Shown here in pieces: positions 8,074 through 17,239 of a stretch of DNA of 64,000 nt. The stretch's first letter is position 1. Every line of letters starts with the position of its first letter. The stretch is from Rubellimicrobium aerolatum (GTDB taxonomy: Bacteria > Pseudomonadota > Alphaproteobacteria > Rhodobacterales > Rhodobacteraceae). A program made the position numbers and the translations under genes. Where the stretch lies: positions 1-64,000 of the forward strand of contig NZ_JAGGJP010000007.1 of the NCBI RefSeq assembly GCF_017872975.1, in the 5' to 3' direction. A model generated the notes under the pieces. It was given only the letters and a program-made list of their open reading frames with translations. It was not told the origin of the DNA and ran no database searches.

Positions 8074-10218
8074 ATGCGATTCCTGGATCTTGCGGCCCCT
8101 TGCCGCGTCGTGGCCGTCGTGCTGGCGCTGGGCGTCGCGACGGCCGCTCCCGCCGAGCCCGCCGCCGTCCCGCCCCTACGCGAGGCGCTGCGCGAGGCGC
8201 TGCGCGAGGCGCGGTCGGGCGACTGGGAAAGCGCCTTCGCCGCCGCCGAGCAGGGAGGCCCGCTGGTCGAGTCGATCCTCGACTGGAAGGCCCTGCTCGA
8301 ATCGGGCGGGGAGTTCCACGAGCACGCCCGCTTCGTGGCCGACCATCCCGACTGGCCCGACCTCGACGGCCTCCGCGCCAACGGCGAGGCCGCGATCCCC
8401 GCCAGCGCCCCGCCCGAGGCGGTGCTGGCCTATTTCGGGGAGGCCGCGCCGCAGACGGGGCCGGGGGTCCGCGCGCTGGCCGGCGCGCTCCTCGCCCAGG
8501 GCCGCGAGGCCGAGGCGCGTCGGGCGGTCGAGGCGGCCTGGCTCGCGCTGCCGCTGACCGACCGGGGGCAGGCGGCGCTGGTCCGGGCCTTCCCCCGCTG
8601 GCTCGCGCCGCTCCACGCCGCCCGCGCGGACGCCATGCTCTGGCGCGGACGGACCGGCGACGCCGAGCGGATGCTGCCACTCCTCCCCGACGAGCGGCGG
8701 GCCCTGGTGCGCGCGCGCCTCGCGGTGCTGCGCGGGCAGGGGAACGCCGAGGCGCTGGCGGCCCGCCTTCCCGCCGCGCTCCGCGACGATCCGGGCCTCG
8801 CCTTCGACCGCTACAACCGCCTTGCCCGCGAGGGCGAGTTCAGCGACGCCCTGGCGATCCTCTGGACCCGCACCGGCTCGGCCGACGCCCTGGGCGAGCC
8901 CGCCCGCTGGGCCGTCCAGCGCGCGCAGATCGCCCGCTGGCTGCTGCGCGAGGGCCGCTCGCAGCAGGCCTACGACATCGCCTCGCGCCACCGGCTCGAC
9001 GGGCCGAGCGACATCTACGCCGATCTCGAATGGGTGGCGGGCTACGCGGCTCTGCGCCGGCTGCACCGGCCCGAGACGGCGCTTCTCCACTTCCGCGCCT
9101 CCGAGCGGGCGGTGAAGGGGCCGATCTCGCTCTCGCGCGCGCTTTATTGGCAAGGCCGCGCATTGGAGGCTCTGGGCCGTCCCACCGAGGCGCAGGCGGC
9201 CTATGCCCGCGCAGGCCGCAACCAGACCGCCTTCTACGGTCTCCTCGCCGCCGAGAAGGCGGGCCTGCCCATGGACCCGCGCCTTGCGGGGCGCGAGGGC
9301 TTCGGGGGCTGGCGCGGCTCCGAGCGGCTGTCGGGCGATCTCGGTCAGGCGATGCTGCTGCTGCTGACCGCCGGCCAGCGCGACGACGCCCTGCGCTTCG
9401 CGCTCCAGCTCGCGCGGACGCTGGACCGCGACGGCGTGGGCCAGCTCGCCACCCTCCTGGAGGAGATGCAGGAGCCCCATCTCGCCGTGCTCGTCGGCAA
9501 GGCGGCGGCGGAGCGGGGGATCATCGTGCCCGCCGCCTACTTCGCCTTGCACCCGCTCGCCGCGCGCGACTGGCCGGTCACGGCGGAGCTGGCGCTGTCC
9601 ATCGCCCGCCGCGAGTCCGAGTTCAACGCCGCCGCCGCCTCGCCGGTCGGTGCGCAGGGGCTCATGCAGCTCATGCCCGGCACCGCCCGCGAGGTCGCGC
9701 GCGAGCTGGGCCTGCCCTACGCGCGCGCCAAGCTGACCGACTGGGCCTACAACGCCACGCTCGGAACCCGGTACCTTGCCACGTTGGAGGAGCGGTTCGG
9801 CACCTCGCCCGTGCTGGTCGCGGCGGGCTACAACGCCGGGCCGGGGCGTCCGCGCCAGTGGATGGCCCAGCGCGGCGACCCGCGCCGCGCCGACGTGGAC
9901 GTGGTGGACTGGATCGAGTCGATCCCCTTCGCCGAGACGCGGACCTATGTCATGCGGGTGGCCGAATCGATCCCGATCTATCGCGCCCGCCTGACCGGCG
10001 AGACCGGCCCCGTGGAGTTCACCCGCCTCCTGCGTGGCGCTCCGCCCCATATCCGGCCCGAGTCGCGGCCCCGGCTGGTGGAGGCCGCGACGCTCGTGCC
10101 CGTGGAGCGGCTGTCCACCTCCACCGCCCCCGCCGCCCTGGCGCGCGAGGCCGCCAAGGACGTCGAGGCCGCCCGCATGCGGCCCCAGGCGCGACCCCGC
10201 CCCGACGCGGCGGGCTGA
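8074..10218 (+). CDS. slt: soluble lytic murein transglycosylase (Slt70-like)
   Basis: A 714-residue periplasmic enzyme from the ATG at 8074, where a signal peptide begins ([20 protein letters not shown], cleavage after APA); an in-frame ATG at 8032 would add 14 residues before it. A long alpha-helical superhelix (about 30-490) carries tandem helical repeats. The C-terminal SLT domain has catalytic Glu514 in IARRESEFN, then [21 protein letters not shown] and [10 protein letters not shown]. It cleaves peptidoglycan to 1,6-anhydro-muropeptides. The next gene, 46 nt on, is a sugar-kinase-like BadF protein, which fits recycling of the released amino sugars. Confidence 0.92.
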   Translation: MRFLDLAAPCRVVAVVLALGVATAAPAEPAAVPPLREALREALREARSGDWESAFAAAEQGGPLVESILDWKALLESGGEFHEHARFVADHPDWPDLDGLRANGEAAIPASAPPEAVLAYFGEAAPQTGPGVRALAGALLAQGREAEARRAVEAAWLALPLTDRGQAALVRAFPRWLAPLHAARADAMLWRGRTGDAERMLPLLPDERRALVRARLAVLRGQGNAEALAARLPAALRDDPGLAFDRYNRLAREGEFSDALAILWTRTGSADALGEPARWAVQRAQIARWLLREGRSQQAYDIASRHRLDGPSDIYADLEWVAGYAALRRLHRPETALLHFRASERAVKGPISLSRALYWQGRALEALGRPTEAQAAYARAGRNQTAFYGLLAAEKAGLPMDPRLAGREGFGGWRGSERLSGDLGQAMLLLLTAGQRDDALRFALQLARTLDRDGVGQLATLLEEMQEPHLAVLVGKAAAERGIIVPAAYFALHPLAARDWPVTAELALSIARRESEFNAAAASPVGAQGLMQLMPGTAREVARELGLPYARAKLTDWAYNATLGTRYLATLEERFGTSPVLVAAGYNAGPGRPRQWMAQRGDPRRADVDVVDWIESIPFAETRTYVMRVAESIPIYRARLTGETGPVEFTRLLRGAPPHIRPESRPRLVEAATLVPVERLSTSTAPAALAREAAKDVEAARMRPQARPRPDAAG

Positions 10219-10264
10219 CGCGGTGGCCGCGCCGTGGCACCCTGACCGGACGGGGAGGGGGCGT

Positions 10265-11221
10265 ATGACGGCTGGCGCATGGGTCCTGGCGCTTGACGGC
10301 GGCGGCACCGCGACGGCGGCGGCCTTGGCCGACCGGCGCGGCGAGGTGACGATCCTTCCCGAGGCGGCGGGCTGCAACCCCCAGGACAGTCCCGGCTGGG
10401 ACGCGGCGCTGCGCGAGGCGATCGGAGCCGCCCGCCACGCCGATGGGGACCTCGCCGCCGCCGTGCTCGGCCTGCCCGGCCATGGCGAGGTGCCAGCCCA
10501 CGACGCGGCGGCATCCGCCCTGATGCGCGAGCTTCTGGCGATCCCCTTCGAGACGATGAACGACGTGGCCCTGGCCCACCTGGGCGCCTTCGGCGGCGGG
10601 CCGGGGGTGCTTGTGCTGTCCGGCACCGGCTCGATGGCGTTGGCGCGGGGGCCGCGCGGCACCGTCCGCGCCGGCGGCTGGGGCGACATCCTGGGCGACG
10701 AAGGCAGCGCCGCCTGGATCGGCCGCGAGGCGCTGGCCCTGGCCGCCCGCGCGCTCGACGGTCGCGCGCCCGAGGCCCTCGCCTTCGCCCGGGCGCTCTG
10801 CGCCCGCGTGGGCCCCGAGGCGGCGGGCGACTTCGCGCCCCTCGCCTGGATCATGACCCAGCCGGGCAGCCCGCGCGCCGCCGTGGCCGGGGTGGCGCGG
10901 CACGTGGACGCCCTCGCCTCCGACGGGAGCGGGCCCGCCCGCCGACTCCTCTGGCGCGCGGCGGGGGAACTCGCGCGGGCGGCGCGGGTGGCGGCGGCGC
11001 GCGCGGGCCTTCCGGGGCCGCTGCCCTGGGTCGCCTCGGGCGGGGTCTTCGCCAGCGCCCACCTGCGCGACGGGGTGGCGCTGGATCTCGGGCGCGGCCC
11101 CGACCCGCCCCGGCTGTCGGCGCTGGGTGGCGGCCTCCTCCACGCGGCGGAGCTGGCGGGCTGGTCCCCCGATCCACGCTGGACGGCACGGGTCGAGGCC
11201 AGCCTGCGCGCCTGGGTCTAG
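10265..11221 (+). CDS. BadF/BadG-type ATPase, N-acetylglucosamine kinase-like
   Basis: A 318-residue member of the ASKHA kinase superfamily. The phosphate-1 loop is LALDGGGTATAAALAD near the N terminus, the phosphate-2 motif is LVLSGTGSMALA, and the GGWGDILGDEGSAAWIG segment is characteristic of GlcNAc/glucosamine kinases of the BadF group. The adenosine motif is VASGGVFAS near the C terminus. It follows the lytic transglycosylase gene closely on the same strand, so phosphorylation of cell-wall amino sugars in peptidoglycan recycling is the best guess; the substrate is not fixed by sequence. Confidence 0.82.
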   Translation: MTAGAWVLALDGGGTATAAALADRRGEVTILPEAAGCNPQDSPGWDAALREAIGAARHADGDLAAAVLGLPGHGEVPAHDAAASALMRELLAIPFETMNDVALAHLGAFGGGPGVLVLSGTGSMALARGPRGTVRAGGWGDILGDEGSAAWIGREALALAARALDGRAPEALAFARALCARVGPEAAGDFAPLAWIMTQPGSPRAAVAGVARHVDALASDGSGPARRLLWRAAGELARAARVAAARAGLPGPLPWVASGGVFASAHLRDGVALDLGRGPDPPRLSALGGGLLHAAELAGWSPDPRWTARVEASLRAWV

Positions 11222-11254
11222 GTCGGTCTCAGGAGGAGCTGGTCCCTCGCCGGC

Positions 11255-11788
11255 TCAGGCCGCCGAAGGGGGCGTCGGGACGGCGGCCTTGGGCGACACG
11301 CCCCGGTCGGTGATCTTGCCCCAGTTCGTCGTCATGATCCCCGTGCGGATCACCCGCGCCGGGTTGCCGGCCACGATCGACCCCGGAGGCACGTCCTTGG
11401 TGACGATGGCCCCCGCCGCGACCACGGAGTGATCGCCGACCGTGACGCCCGGCATGACCATGCTGCGCGCGCCGACCTGGCAGTAGCGGCCGATCCGGGT
11501 GTCGCAGTGCTTGCCGGCGATGTGGTCGTGCGACAGGATCACGGCGTCGAAGGACACGGCGCTCCCCTCGCCGATGTGGATGCCGCGCGGGTAGGTCCGG
11601 TCGAGCACCGCCTTGCGCGACACCAGCGTGTAGGGGTGGATGTCCATCTTCCAGACCTTCACGAGGTAGAGCCGCTGGATCAGCAGCACCACGTCCCGCA
11701 GCCGAGTCCGGCAGGTGGCGAGGAAGCCGTAGTTGCGCGTGGCCTCGAAGAAGGTGTCCGGGTAGCGGCCGGTGTAACGAAAGGTCAT
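11255..11788 (-). CDS. left-handed beta-helix acyltransferase (hexapeptide repeat)
   Basis: A 177-residue CoA-dependent acyltransferase of the WcaF/CysE-like superfamily. Hexapeptide repeats run from about residue 68 to 150 (IHIGEGSAVSFDAVILSHDH, then VGARSMVMPGVTVGDHSVVA, then PPGSIVAGNPARVI). The SHDH stretch holds the likely catalytic histidine. The start at 11788 gives a typical length. Proteins of this kind decorate polysaccharides or lipids. It is divergent from a VanZ gene, and the acceptor cannot be inferred. Confidence 0.82.
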   Translation of the reverse strand: MTFRYTGRYPDTFFEATRNYGFLATCRTRLRDVVLLIQRLYLVKVWKMDIHPYTLVSRKAVLDRTYPRGIHIGEGSAVSFDAVILSHDHIAGKHCDTRIGRYCQVGARSMVMPGVTVGDHSVVAAGAIVTKDVPPGSIVAGNPARVIRTGIMTTNWGKITDRGVSPKAAVPTPPSAA

Positions 11789-11946
11789 CGGTGGAGAGCG
11801 CTCCCGTCGCGCGGCATCTTCGGATAGGGGCGAATTAGACCGGCATTCCAGATCGAACGCAAGCCCCGAGCGCAAGCCCCGGTTGCAAGTTCCGGTCGCG
11901 GACCCTATCGCGGGCAGGGGCTCGAGGGCGCGATGGAGGTTGGCCG

Positions 11947-12516
11947 ATGGGCGCATGGGTGATCGGCTTCTTCGGTTTCGCGGTCCTTTATGCCGCGCTC
12001 GGCACGGCTCTCGTCGTCGCGATGGCGAGGGTCCTGGGACGCGCCCTGCGCGGGCCGGGCGTGGCGGTGGCCTTCACCACCCTGACCTTCGTCTTCCTGA
12101 CGCAACACCCTTTCCCCGATCCGGAAACGCTGTCCTGCCCGTCCCCGAGCGGAATCCCGCAGGTCCAGCCCTTCAACTTCTGGCCCACGGTGGTCCGGCT
12201 CTGGTCCTCCGGCGCGCCCGCCACCGAATGGGCGCGCAACATGATGATCGTCTCGACGGTGATGAACGTCGTGGTCTGCATGGCGATCGGCCTCGCCCTG
12301 GCCCGGAGCGGCACCCGCCTCCGCAGCGCCCTGGCCTTCGGTATGGGCCTCACCCTGGCCGTGGAGCTGACGCAGCTCACCGGGATCTGGGGCCTCTATC
12401 CCTGCGCCTACCGCGAGTTCAACGTGGACGACCTGATGACGAACGTCCTGGGCGTCCTCCTCGGCTTCGTCGCGGCCCGACGGTCGCGCCGCGTCGGAGC
12501 CCCCCTGCGGCCCTAG
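11947..12516 (+). CDS. VanZ-family membrane protein
   Basis: A 189-residue integral membrane protein with about five hydrophobic segments: 3-27, 33-50, 94-115, 124-142 and 155-176. The family signature is at the end: VELTQLTGIWGLYPCAYREF followed by NVDDLMTNVLGVLLGF. A start at 11947 has GGAGG seven bases upstream. VanZ homologues can affect glycopeptide (teicoplanin) tolerance in Gram-positives; in proteobacteria the role is unknown. The 3' end overlaps the convergent rsmD gene by four bases. Confidence 0.82.
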   Translation: MGAWVIGFFGFAVLYAALGTALVVAMARVLGRALRGPGVAVAFTTLTFVFLTQHPFPDPETLSCPSPSGIPQVQPFNFWPTVVRLWSSGAPATEWARNMMIVSTVMNVVVCMAIGLALARSGTRLRSALAFGMGLTLAVELTQLTGIWGLYPCAYREFNVDDLMTNVLGVLLGFVAARRSRRVGAPLRP

Positions 12517-13076
12517 CCCCCGACCCGCAGCAGCGTCACCGCCGTCCCGCCATAGGTCCGCCGATCGAGGAGAGCCGCCCCGGGCAGCGGCATCATCGGG
12601 CCGGCCTCTTCCCAGGCCACGACCGCGCCCGGGGCGAGCCACCCCCCGGCCAGCGCCGCCGTCAGGGCGCGCTGGCCCAGACCTTGCCCATAAGGCGGAT
12701 CGAGGAAGGCTAGCGTGAAGGCGTCCCCCTCCCGCGCGGGCAGTCGCGCGGCGTCCGCCGCCAGGAGCCGCGCCTGCCCCTCGCGCCGCGCCAGCCGGAT
12801 GTTCTCGCGGATGAGCCGCTGGCCGACGCGCCCGTTCTCGACCAGAACGGCCTCGGCCGCCCCGCGCGACAGCGCCTCCAGCGCCAGCGCCCCGGTCCCG
12901 GCGAAGAGGTCGAGCACCCGCGCCCCCGCCACCGGATCGCCGAAGCGCCCGCCGCCCAGCAGGTTGAACAGCGCCTCGCGCACCCGGTCGCTCGTCGGGC
13001 GCAGATGGGCGCCCGCGTCGCCCTCGCCCACTTCCGCGAGCCGCAGGCCCCGGTTCTCGCCGCCGACGATCCTCAC
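12513..13076 (-). CDS. rsmD: 16S rRNA (guanine(966)-N(2))-methyltransferase RsmD
   Basis: A 187-residue SAM-dependent methyltransferase. Family motifs occur in order: MRIVGG-type start with GLRL, RPTSDRVREALFN, the SAM-binding VLDLFAGTGALALEALSRGA, and the catalytic FLDPPYGQG (N6/N2-adenine/guanine methylase DPPY). Translation starts at GTG 13074-13076, which overlaps the TGA stop of the upstream flavoprotein gene (GTGA), so the two are coupled. An upstream in-frame start would lie fully inside that gene. Confidence 0.92.
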   Translation of the reverse strand: MRIVGGENRGLRLAEVGEGDAGAHLRPTSDRVREALFNLLGGGRFGDPVAGARVLDLFAGTGALALEALSRGAAEAVLVENGRVGQRLIRENIRLARREGQARLLAADAARLPAREGDAFTLAFLDPPYGQGLGQRALTAALAGGWLAPGAVVAWEEAGPMMPLPGAALLDRRTYGGTAVTLLRVGG

Positions 13077-14284
13077 GCCTTCAGCAGCGCCTTGAGGTCG
13101 GTGGCCGGGTCGATCACCACCTCGGGCGCGGGCGACTTGCCGGCCTCGATCAGCCGCTTGCCGATCATGTAGGCGCGCGAGTCGTTCATGGCGTCCACCG
13201 CCACCAGCCTCTCGCCGCAATAATACCAGTGCGACAGCGCCTCGCCGTTCTGGCGCACGAACACCCGGTCGTAGCCGGTGTTCAGCCCGGCGATCTGGAG
13301 CTTGGTGTCGTACTGGTCCGACCAGAACCAGGGTTGGGGCACGTAGGGCGTCTCCGCCCCCATGATGTTGCGCGCCACCGCCTCGGCCTGGTCGATGGCG
13401 TTGCCGACCGATTCCAGCCGGATGCGCCCGTCGCCGTGCGGCAGCGAGGCGCAGTCCCCCGCCGCCCAGACGTTCGAGGCCGAGGTGCGGCCATAGGCGT
13501 CGGTCCGTATGCCGTTCTCCACCGCGATCCCGGCGCTCTCGGCCAGCCTGGTGTTGGGCGCGATCCCCACGCCCACCAGCACGAGGTCCACCGCGATCTC
13601 CTCGCCGGTCGAAAGCCGCGCGGCCACCACGCGCCCGTCCTCGCCGATGAGCCGGTCGAGCCCCACGCCCTCGCGGATGGTCACCCCCTGTGCCGCGTGC
13701 AGCGCGCGGAAGTAGTTCGAGGTCTCGGGTGCGGCGACCCGTTGCAGGATGCGCGCGGCCATCTCGACCAGCGTGACCCTCAGGCCCCGCTTGGCGCAGA
13801 CCGCTGCCGCCTCCAGCCCGATGTAGCCGCCGCCCACCACGAGGACGCGCTTGCCCGCCACCAGCGACGGCGCGAGCGCGTCGGCGTCGCGGATGTCGCG
13901 CATCACCAGCACGCCGTCCAGGTCACCGCCGATGGCCGCCGGCAGCCGGCGGGGCGAGGAGCCCGTGCAAAGCACCAGCTCGTCGTAGGCGATCTCGCCC
14001 CCGGTCTCCATCATGACCACTTGCCGGCCGGTGTCGATGGCCGCCACCCCGGCCCCCAGCCGCAGGTCGATGCCGTTCTCGGCGTAGAAGCTCTCGGGCC
14101 GCAGATACAGCCGCTCGCGCTCCAGCTCGCCCAGGAGGTAGTCCTTGGACAGGGGCGGGCGCTGGTAGGGCGGGTGCGGCTCGGCGCCGATCAGGGTGAT
14201 CTGGCCCTCGAAGCCGTCCGCCCGCAGCCGCGCCGCCAGCGCCAGCCCGGCCTGACCCGCCCCGATCACCACCACATGGGTCAT
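13073..14284 (-). CDS. FAD/NAD(P)-dependent oxidoreductase, ferredoxin reductase type
   Basis: A 403-residue flavoprotein of the ThcD/CamA (putidaredoxin reductase) group. Two Rossmann motifs are clear: FAD-binding VVIGAGQAGLALAARLRADG at the N terminus and NAD-binding VLVVGGGYIGLEAAAV near residue 150. The FAD-contacting VWAAGDCASLPHG and the family's C-terminal reductase domain (WFWSDQYDTKLQIAGL) follow. It probably passes electrons from NAD(P)H to a [2Fe-2S] ferredoxin serving a P450 or dioxygenase; no such partner is in the window. It is coupled to rsmD by a GTGA overlap. Confidence 0.88.
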   Translation of the reverse strand: MTHVVVIGAGQAGLALAARLRADGFEGQITLIGAEPHPPYQRPPLSKDYLLGELERERLYLRPESFYAENGIDLRLGAGVAAIDTGRQVVMMETGGEIAYDELVLCTGSSPRRLPAAIGGDLDGVLVMRDIRDADALAPSLVAGKRVLVVGGGYIGLEAAAVCAKRGLRVTLVEMAARILQRVAAPETSNYFRALHAAQGVTIREGVGLDRLIGEDGRVVAARLSTGEEIAVDLVLVGVGIAPNTRLAESAGIAVENGIRTDAYGRTSASNVWAAGDCASLPHGDGRIRLESVGNAIDQAEAVARNIMGAETPYVPQPWFWSDQYDTKLQIAGLNTGYDRVFVRQNGEALSHWYYCGERLVAVDAMNDSRAYMIGKRLIEAGKSPAPEVVIDPATDLKALLKA

Positions 14285-14361
14285 CGCCCCGCCTCCCCTG
14301 CTTGACGGCGGGCACCCTATCGTCCCTTGCTCGGCGCGCAATCGCAAAAGGGAGCGGCGTC

Positions 14362-14853
14362 ATGGCGATCGAGGTGGGCGGGCGGCTGCCCGAGGGGACG
14401 TTGATGCGGATGGGGCCGGGCGGCCCCGAGAAAGTTGACAGCCGGCAACTCTTCGCCGGGCGGCGCGTCGTGCTCTTCGGCGTGCCGGGCGCCTTCACCG
14501 GCCTCTGCTCCACCGCCCATGTCCCCAGCTACATCCGGGCGATGGCCGGTTTGACGGCGCGCGGCGTGGACGAGATCGTCGGCGTCTCGGTCAACGACCC
14601 CTTCGTGATGCAGGCCTGGGGCGAGGCGACCGGGGCAACGATGGCGGGAATCACCTTGCTGGCCGATCCCTCGGGCGACTGGATCGCGGCGATGGGCCAA
14701 GCCTTCGACGCGCCCGTCGTCGGCCTGCATCGCCGCGCCAAGCGGTTCTCGGCCCTGATCGAGGACGGCGTGGTGAAGATCTGGAACGAGGAGGCGGCCC
14801 CCGGTACCTGCGAGGCCACCGCCGGCGAGGCGATGCTCGCCGCGCTGGGCTGA
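14362..14853 (+). CDS. peroxiredoxin (Prx5/AhpE-like redoxin)
   Basis: A 163-residue thioredoxin-fold peroxidase. The peroxidatic cysteine lies in VPGAFTGLCSTAHVPSY, the Prx5 signature, with the preceding Thr and a downstream Arg (GLHRRAKRFSALIEDG) completing the site. It reduces peroxides with glutathione or glutaredoxin/thioredoxin. A single other cysteine near the C terminus (APGTCEATA) could be resolving. The start at 14362 is preceded by AAAGGGAGCGG. It is divergent from the flavoprotein gene by 77 nt. Confidence 0.9.
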   Translation: MAIEVGGRLPEGTLMRMGPGGPEKVDSRQLFAGRRVVLFGVPGAFTGLCSTAHVPSYIRAMAGLTARGVDEIVGVSVNDPFVMQAWGEATGATMAGITLLADPSGDWIAAMGQAFDAPVVGLHRRAKRFSALIEDGVVKIWNEEAAPGTCEATAGEAMLAALG

Positions 14854-14870
14854 CGGGAAACCATCCGCGT

Positions 14871-14892
14871 AGGGCGGGCTTCGGCCCGCCCT
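14871..14892. repeat. TTCG-loop palindrome (dispersed family)
   Basis: Perfect 9-bp stem AGGGCGGGC with TTCG loop, 18 nt after the peroxiredoxin stop. Related palindromes lie at 14961, 46692, 50404, 50500 and 51155. It may also terminate the peroxiredoxin transcript. Confidence 0.7.
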
Positions 14893-14960
14893 GTCGGCTG
14901 ACCTGATGGTGGGCGATGTCAGGGCCGGCGCGTTCACTCGCCCGCCAATCCCACGGGGCT

Positions 14961-14982
14961 TGGTGGGCTGAAGCCCGCCTTA
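14961..14982. repeat. second palindrome of the same family, carrying the next gene's stop
   Basis: On the minus strand GGCGGGC-TTCA-GCCCACC follows a TAA that is the stop codon of the pterin dehydratase gene. It lies about 90 bp from the first copy, in related sequence, so the two form a pair. Confidence 0.6.
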
Positions 14983-15348
14983 CGGCCTGCCTCCATGGCG
15001 CAGCTCGCACAGGCACCGGATCTCCGCCGTCTGGTCCCGCTGCACCTCGGCCGCCCCCGCAAGGCGGTCGATGGCCGCCGCCATCTCGGTGTCGAGCCGG
15101 GTGAGCCCGCCCGCCGAATGCGTCGTCAGCCGCAGGTCCACGACGTTGTAGGCGTTGCGCCAGTCCGGGTGATGGTTCCGCGTCTCGGCCAGCAGCGCCA
15201 CCCGGCTCAGGAACCCCCAGGCCTCGGAGAAGCTGCGGAACTTCCATATCTTCCGCAGCGAATCCGTTGTCGGGTCCGCGCCCCAGCCCGCCACGCCCAG
15301 GGGCGGCAGCAATTCCTGCCGCTCCGCCTCCGTCAGGAGGTCAGGCAT
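14980..15348 (-). CDS. phhB: 4a-hydroxytetrahydrobiopterin dehydratase (PhhB/PCD)
   Basis: A 122-residue protein. Residues 1-97 carry the whole pterin carbinolamine dehydratase fold: the active-site NHHPDWRNAYNVVDLRLTTH motif (typical [ED]xNHHPxW...Tx(T)H), preceded by AWGFLSRVALLAE. It recycles the oxidised pterin cofactor. The last 25 residues (AEVQRDQTAEIRCLCELRHG) have no counterpart in usual 95-100-residue members and end in a stop lying within a repeat element. The start codon overlaps the end of the GST gene by eight bases, so it is expressed with it. Confidence 0.88.
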   Translation of the reverse strand: MPDLLTEAERQELLPPLGVAGWGADPTTDSLRKIWKFRSFSEAWGFLSRVALLAETRNHHPDWRNAYNVVDLRLTTHSAGGLTRLDTEMAAAIDRLAGAAEVQRDQTAEIRCLCELRHGGRP

Positions 15349-15961
15349 TGGCCGTCTCCGTCTCGGCCATCAGCCGGTCGTCGGTCTCCGTCGCCCTGAC
15401 CAGGGCGGGGCGGCCCTTGATCCGGTCCCAGTAGGCCGCCAGCGCCGGCTCGGCGGGAATGGTCCCGAACTGCATCCCCCAGCCGATCTGCGAGCCGACA
15501 TAGACATCCACCACGGTGAACCGCTCGTCGCAGAAATAGGTCCGCTCCGTCAGGTGCCCGGCCAGCGCCGCCACCACGGTCTCCAGGCTGCCATAGCCCA
15601 CGAAGCCCCGCCGCTCGGGTGGCACCACCACGTCCAGCGCCTTGTTGGTGACGGCGGCCTCGACCGGCCCCGCCCCGAAGAACATCCAGCGCCAGAACCC
15701 CGCCCGGTCCTCGGGCATCAGCCCCGCCCGTGGGAAGGCCTCGGCCAGATGGGACAGGATCGCCGCCACCTCGGTCACGACCGCGCCGTCATGGACCAGC
15801 GTCGGCACCTTGCCCATCGGGTTCAGCGCCCGATACTCCGCCGCCTTCATCGGCGGCCCGTAGTCGAGGAGGCGCGCCTCGTAGGGCTCGCCCACCTCCT
15901 CCAGCATCCAGCGGGCCATGCGGCCCCGCGACATCGGGTTGGTGTAGAGCGTGAGGGCCAT
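15341..15961 (-). CDS. glutathione S-transferase family protein
   Basis: A 206-residue protein with an N-terminal thioredoxin-like domain (LYTNPMSRGRMARWMLEEVG; substrate loop NPMGKVPTLVHDG, cis-Pro after Val) and an all-helical C-terminal domain. Serine or tyrosine rather than cysteine is expected as catalytic residue. It is upstream of and overlapping the pterin dehydratase gene. Specific substrates are unknown. Confidence 0.87.
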   Translation of the reverse strand: MALTLYTNPMSRGRMARWMLEEVGEPYEARLLDYGPPMKAAEYRALNPMGKVPTLVHDGAVVTEVAAILSHLAEAFPRAGLMPEDRAGFWRWMFFGAGPVEAAVTNKALDVVVPPERRGFVGYGSLETVVAALAGHLTERTYFCDERFTVVDVYVGSQIGWGMQFGTIPAEPALAAYWDRIKGRPALVRATETDDRLMAETETANA

Positions 15962-16057
15962 GGCGCGACTCCGGTCTGGGGCAGGCGCAGTCTAGCCGAA
16001 TGGCGGCCTGCGTCAGCCCCAAAGGCCGGCACCGCCGGAACGTGGCGAAGGGCCGCC

Positions 16058-17239
16058 TCAGTCCTGCTCCTCGTGCGCCTCGCGCCGGAAGGGGCCGAGC
16101 GTCGTCAGCACCTCGATCTCCTCGCCCACGGCGGCCCTCTCCCGCTCCAGGAAGTCGGCGATGGCGGCGCGGAACCGCTCGTCGGCGATCCAGTGGAGCG
16201 AGTGGCAGACCACCGGGCGGTAGCCCCGGGCGATCTTGTGCTCGCCCTGCGCGCCCGCCTCCACGCGGCTCAGGCCGTGGCGCAGCGCCCAGTCGATGGC
16301 CTGATAATAGCACAGCTCGAAATGCAGGAAGGGGATGGGCTCGGTCGCGCCCCAGTAGCGGCCGAACAACGTGTCGCGGCCCACGAAGTTCCAGGCTCCC
16401 GCCACCGGACGCCCGCCGCGCTGCGCCAGGAAGAACAGGCAGTCGTCGGCCAGCCTCTCGGCCGCGAGGTCGAAGAAGGCCCGCGTCAGGTAGGGCGTCC
16501 CCCACTTCCGCGCCCCGGTGTCCTGGTAGAAGCGCCACATCGCGTCCCAGTGGCGCTTCTCGATCCCGGCGCCCGTCAGCGCGACGATCTCGCCGCCGAA
16601 CGCCTGCGCCCCTTCGCGCTCCTTGCGGATCGTCTTGCGCTTGCGCGAGGACAGGGCCGCGAGGAAGCCCTCGAAGTCGCCGTATCCTTCATCCTCCCAG
16701 TGATACTGCTGGGACGCGCGGGGCAGGAGGCCCAGGGCCGCGCCGGCCTCGGCCTCCTCCGCCGTGCAGAACGTGACGTGGACCGACGAGAGGCCGTTGT
16801 CCTCGGCGATCCTCACCGCCGCCTGCGCCAGCGCCGCGCGCCCCATCTCCTCGTGGCCGGGACGGCAGAGGAACCGCCGCCCGGTGACGGGCGTGAAGGG
16901 CACCGCCACCTGCAACTTGGGATAGTAGCTCCCCCCCGCCCGCTCCCAGGCGTTGGCCCAGGACCAGTCGAAGATGTATTCGCCCTGGCTGTGGCCCTTG
17001 GCGTAGAGCGGCGCGACGGCGATGGTCTCGCCCCCAAGTTGCACCGCGAGGTGCCGGGGCTGCCACCCCGACCGCCCGCCGACGCTGCGGCTGTCCTCCA
17101 GCGCCTTCAGGAAGCGGTGCGTCGTGAAGGGATCGAAGGGCCGTCCGCCGTCCGCCGCCTCGGGTCCGGCGCAGGCGTCCCAGACCTCGGGCGCGATCTC
17201 GGCGATGCGGTCGTGGACCGTGACCTCCAGGACCGTCAC
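16058..17239 (-). CDS. GNAT-fold acyltransferase of the COG3146 (DUF482) group
   Basis: A 393-residue member of the peptidogalycan-type acyltransferase family found in alphaproteobacteria. Recognisable blocks are VWDACAGPEAA, PFTTHRFLKALEDS, RKRKTIRKERE, WGTPYLTRAFFDL and the C-terminal YWGATEPIPFLHFELCYYQ, HKIARGYRPV. GTG at 17239 overlaps the TGA of the GDPD gene (GTGA). It is the third gene of a RidA-GDPD-acyltransferase operon. The acyl acceptor is not known. Confidence 0.82.
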   Translation of the reverse strand: MTVLEVTVHDRIAEIAPEVWDACAGPEAADGGRPFDPFTTHRFLKALEDSRSVGGRSGWQPRHLAVQLGGETIAVAPLYAKGHSQGEYIFDWSWANAWERAGGSYYPKLQVAVPFTPVTGRRFLCRPGHEEMGRAALAQAAVRIAEDNGLSSVHVTFCTAEEAEAGAALGLLPRASQQYHWEDEGYGDFEGFLAALSSRKRKTIRKEREGAQAFGGEIVALTGAGIEKRHWDAMWRFYQDTGARKWGTPYLTRAFFDLAAERLADDCLFFLAQRGGRPVAGAWNFVGRDTLFGRYWGATEPIPFLHFELCYYQAIDWALRHGLSRVEAGAQGEHKIARGYRPVVCHSLHWIADERFRAAIADFLERERAAVGEEIEVLTTLGPFRREAHEEQD

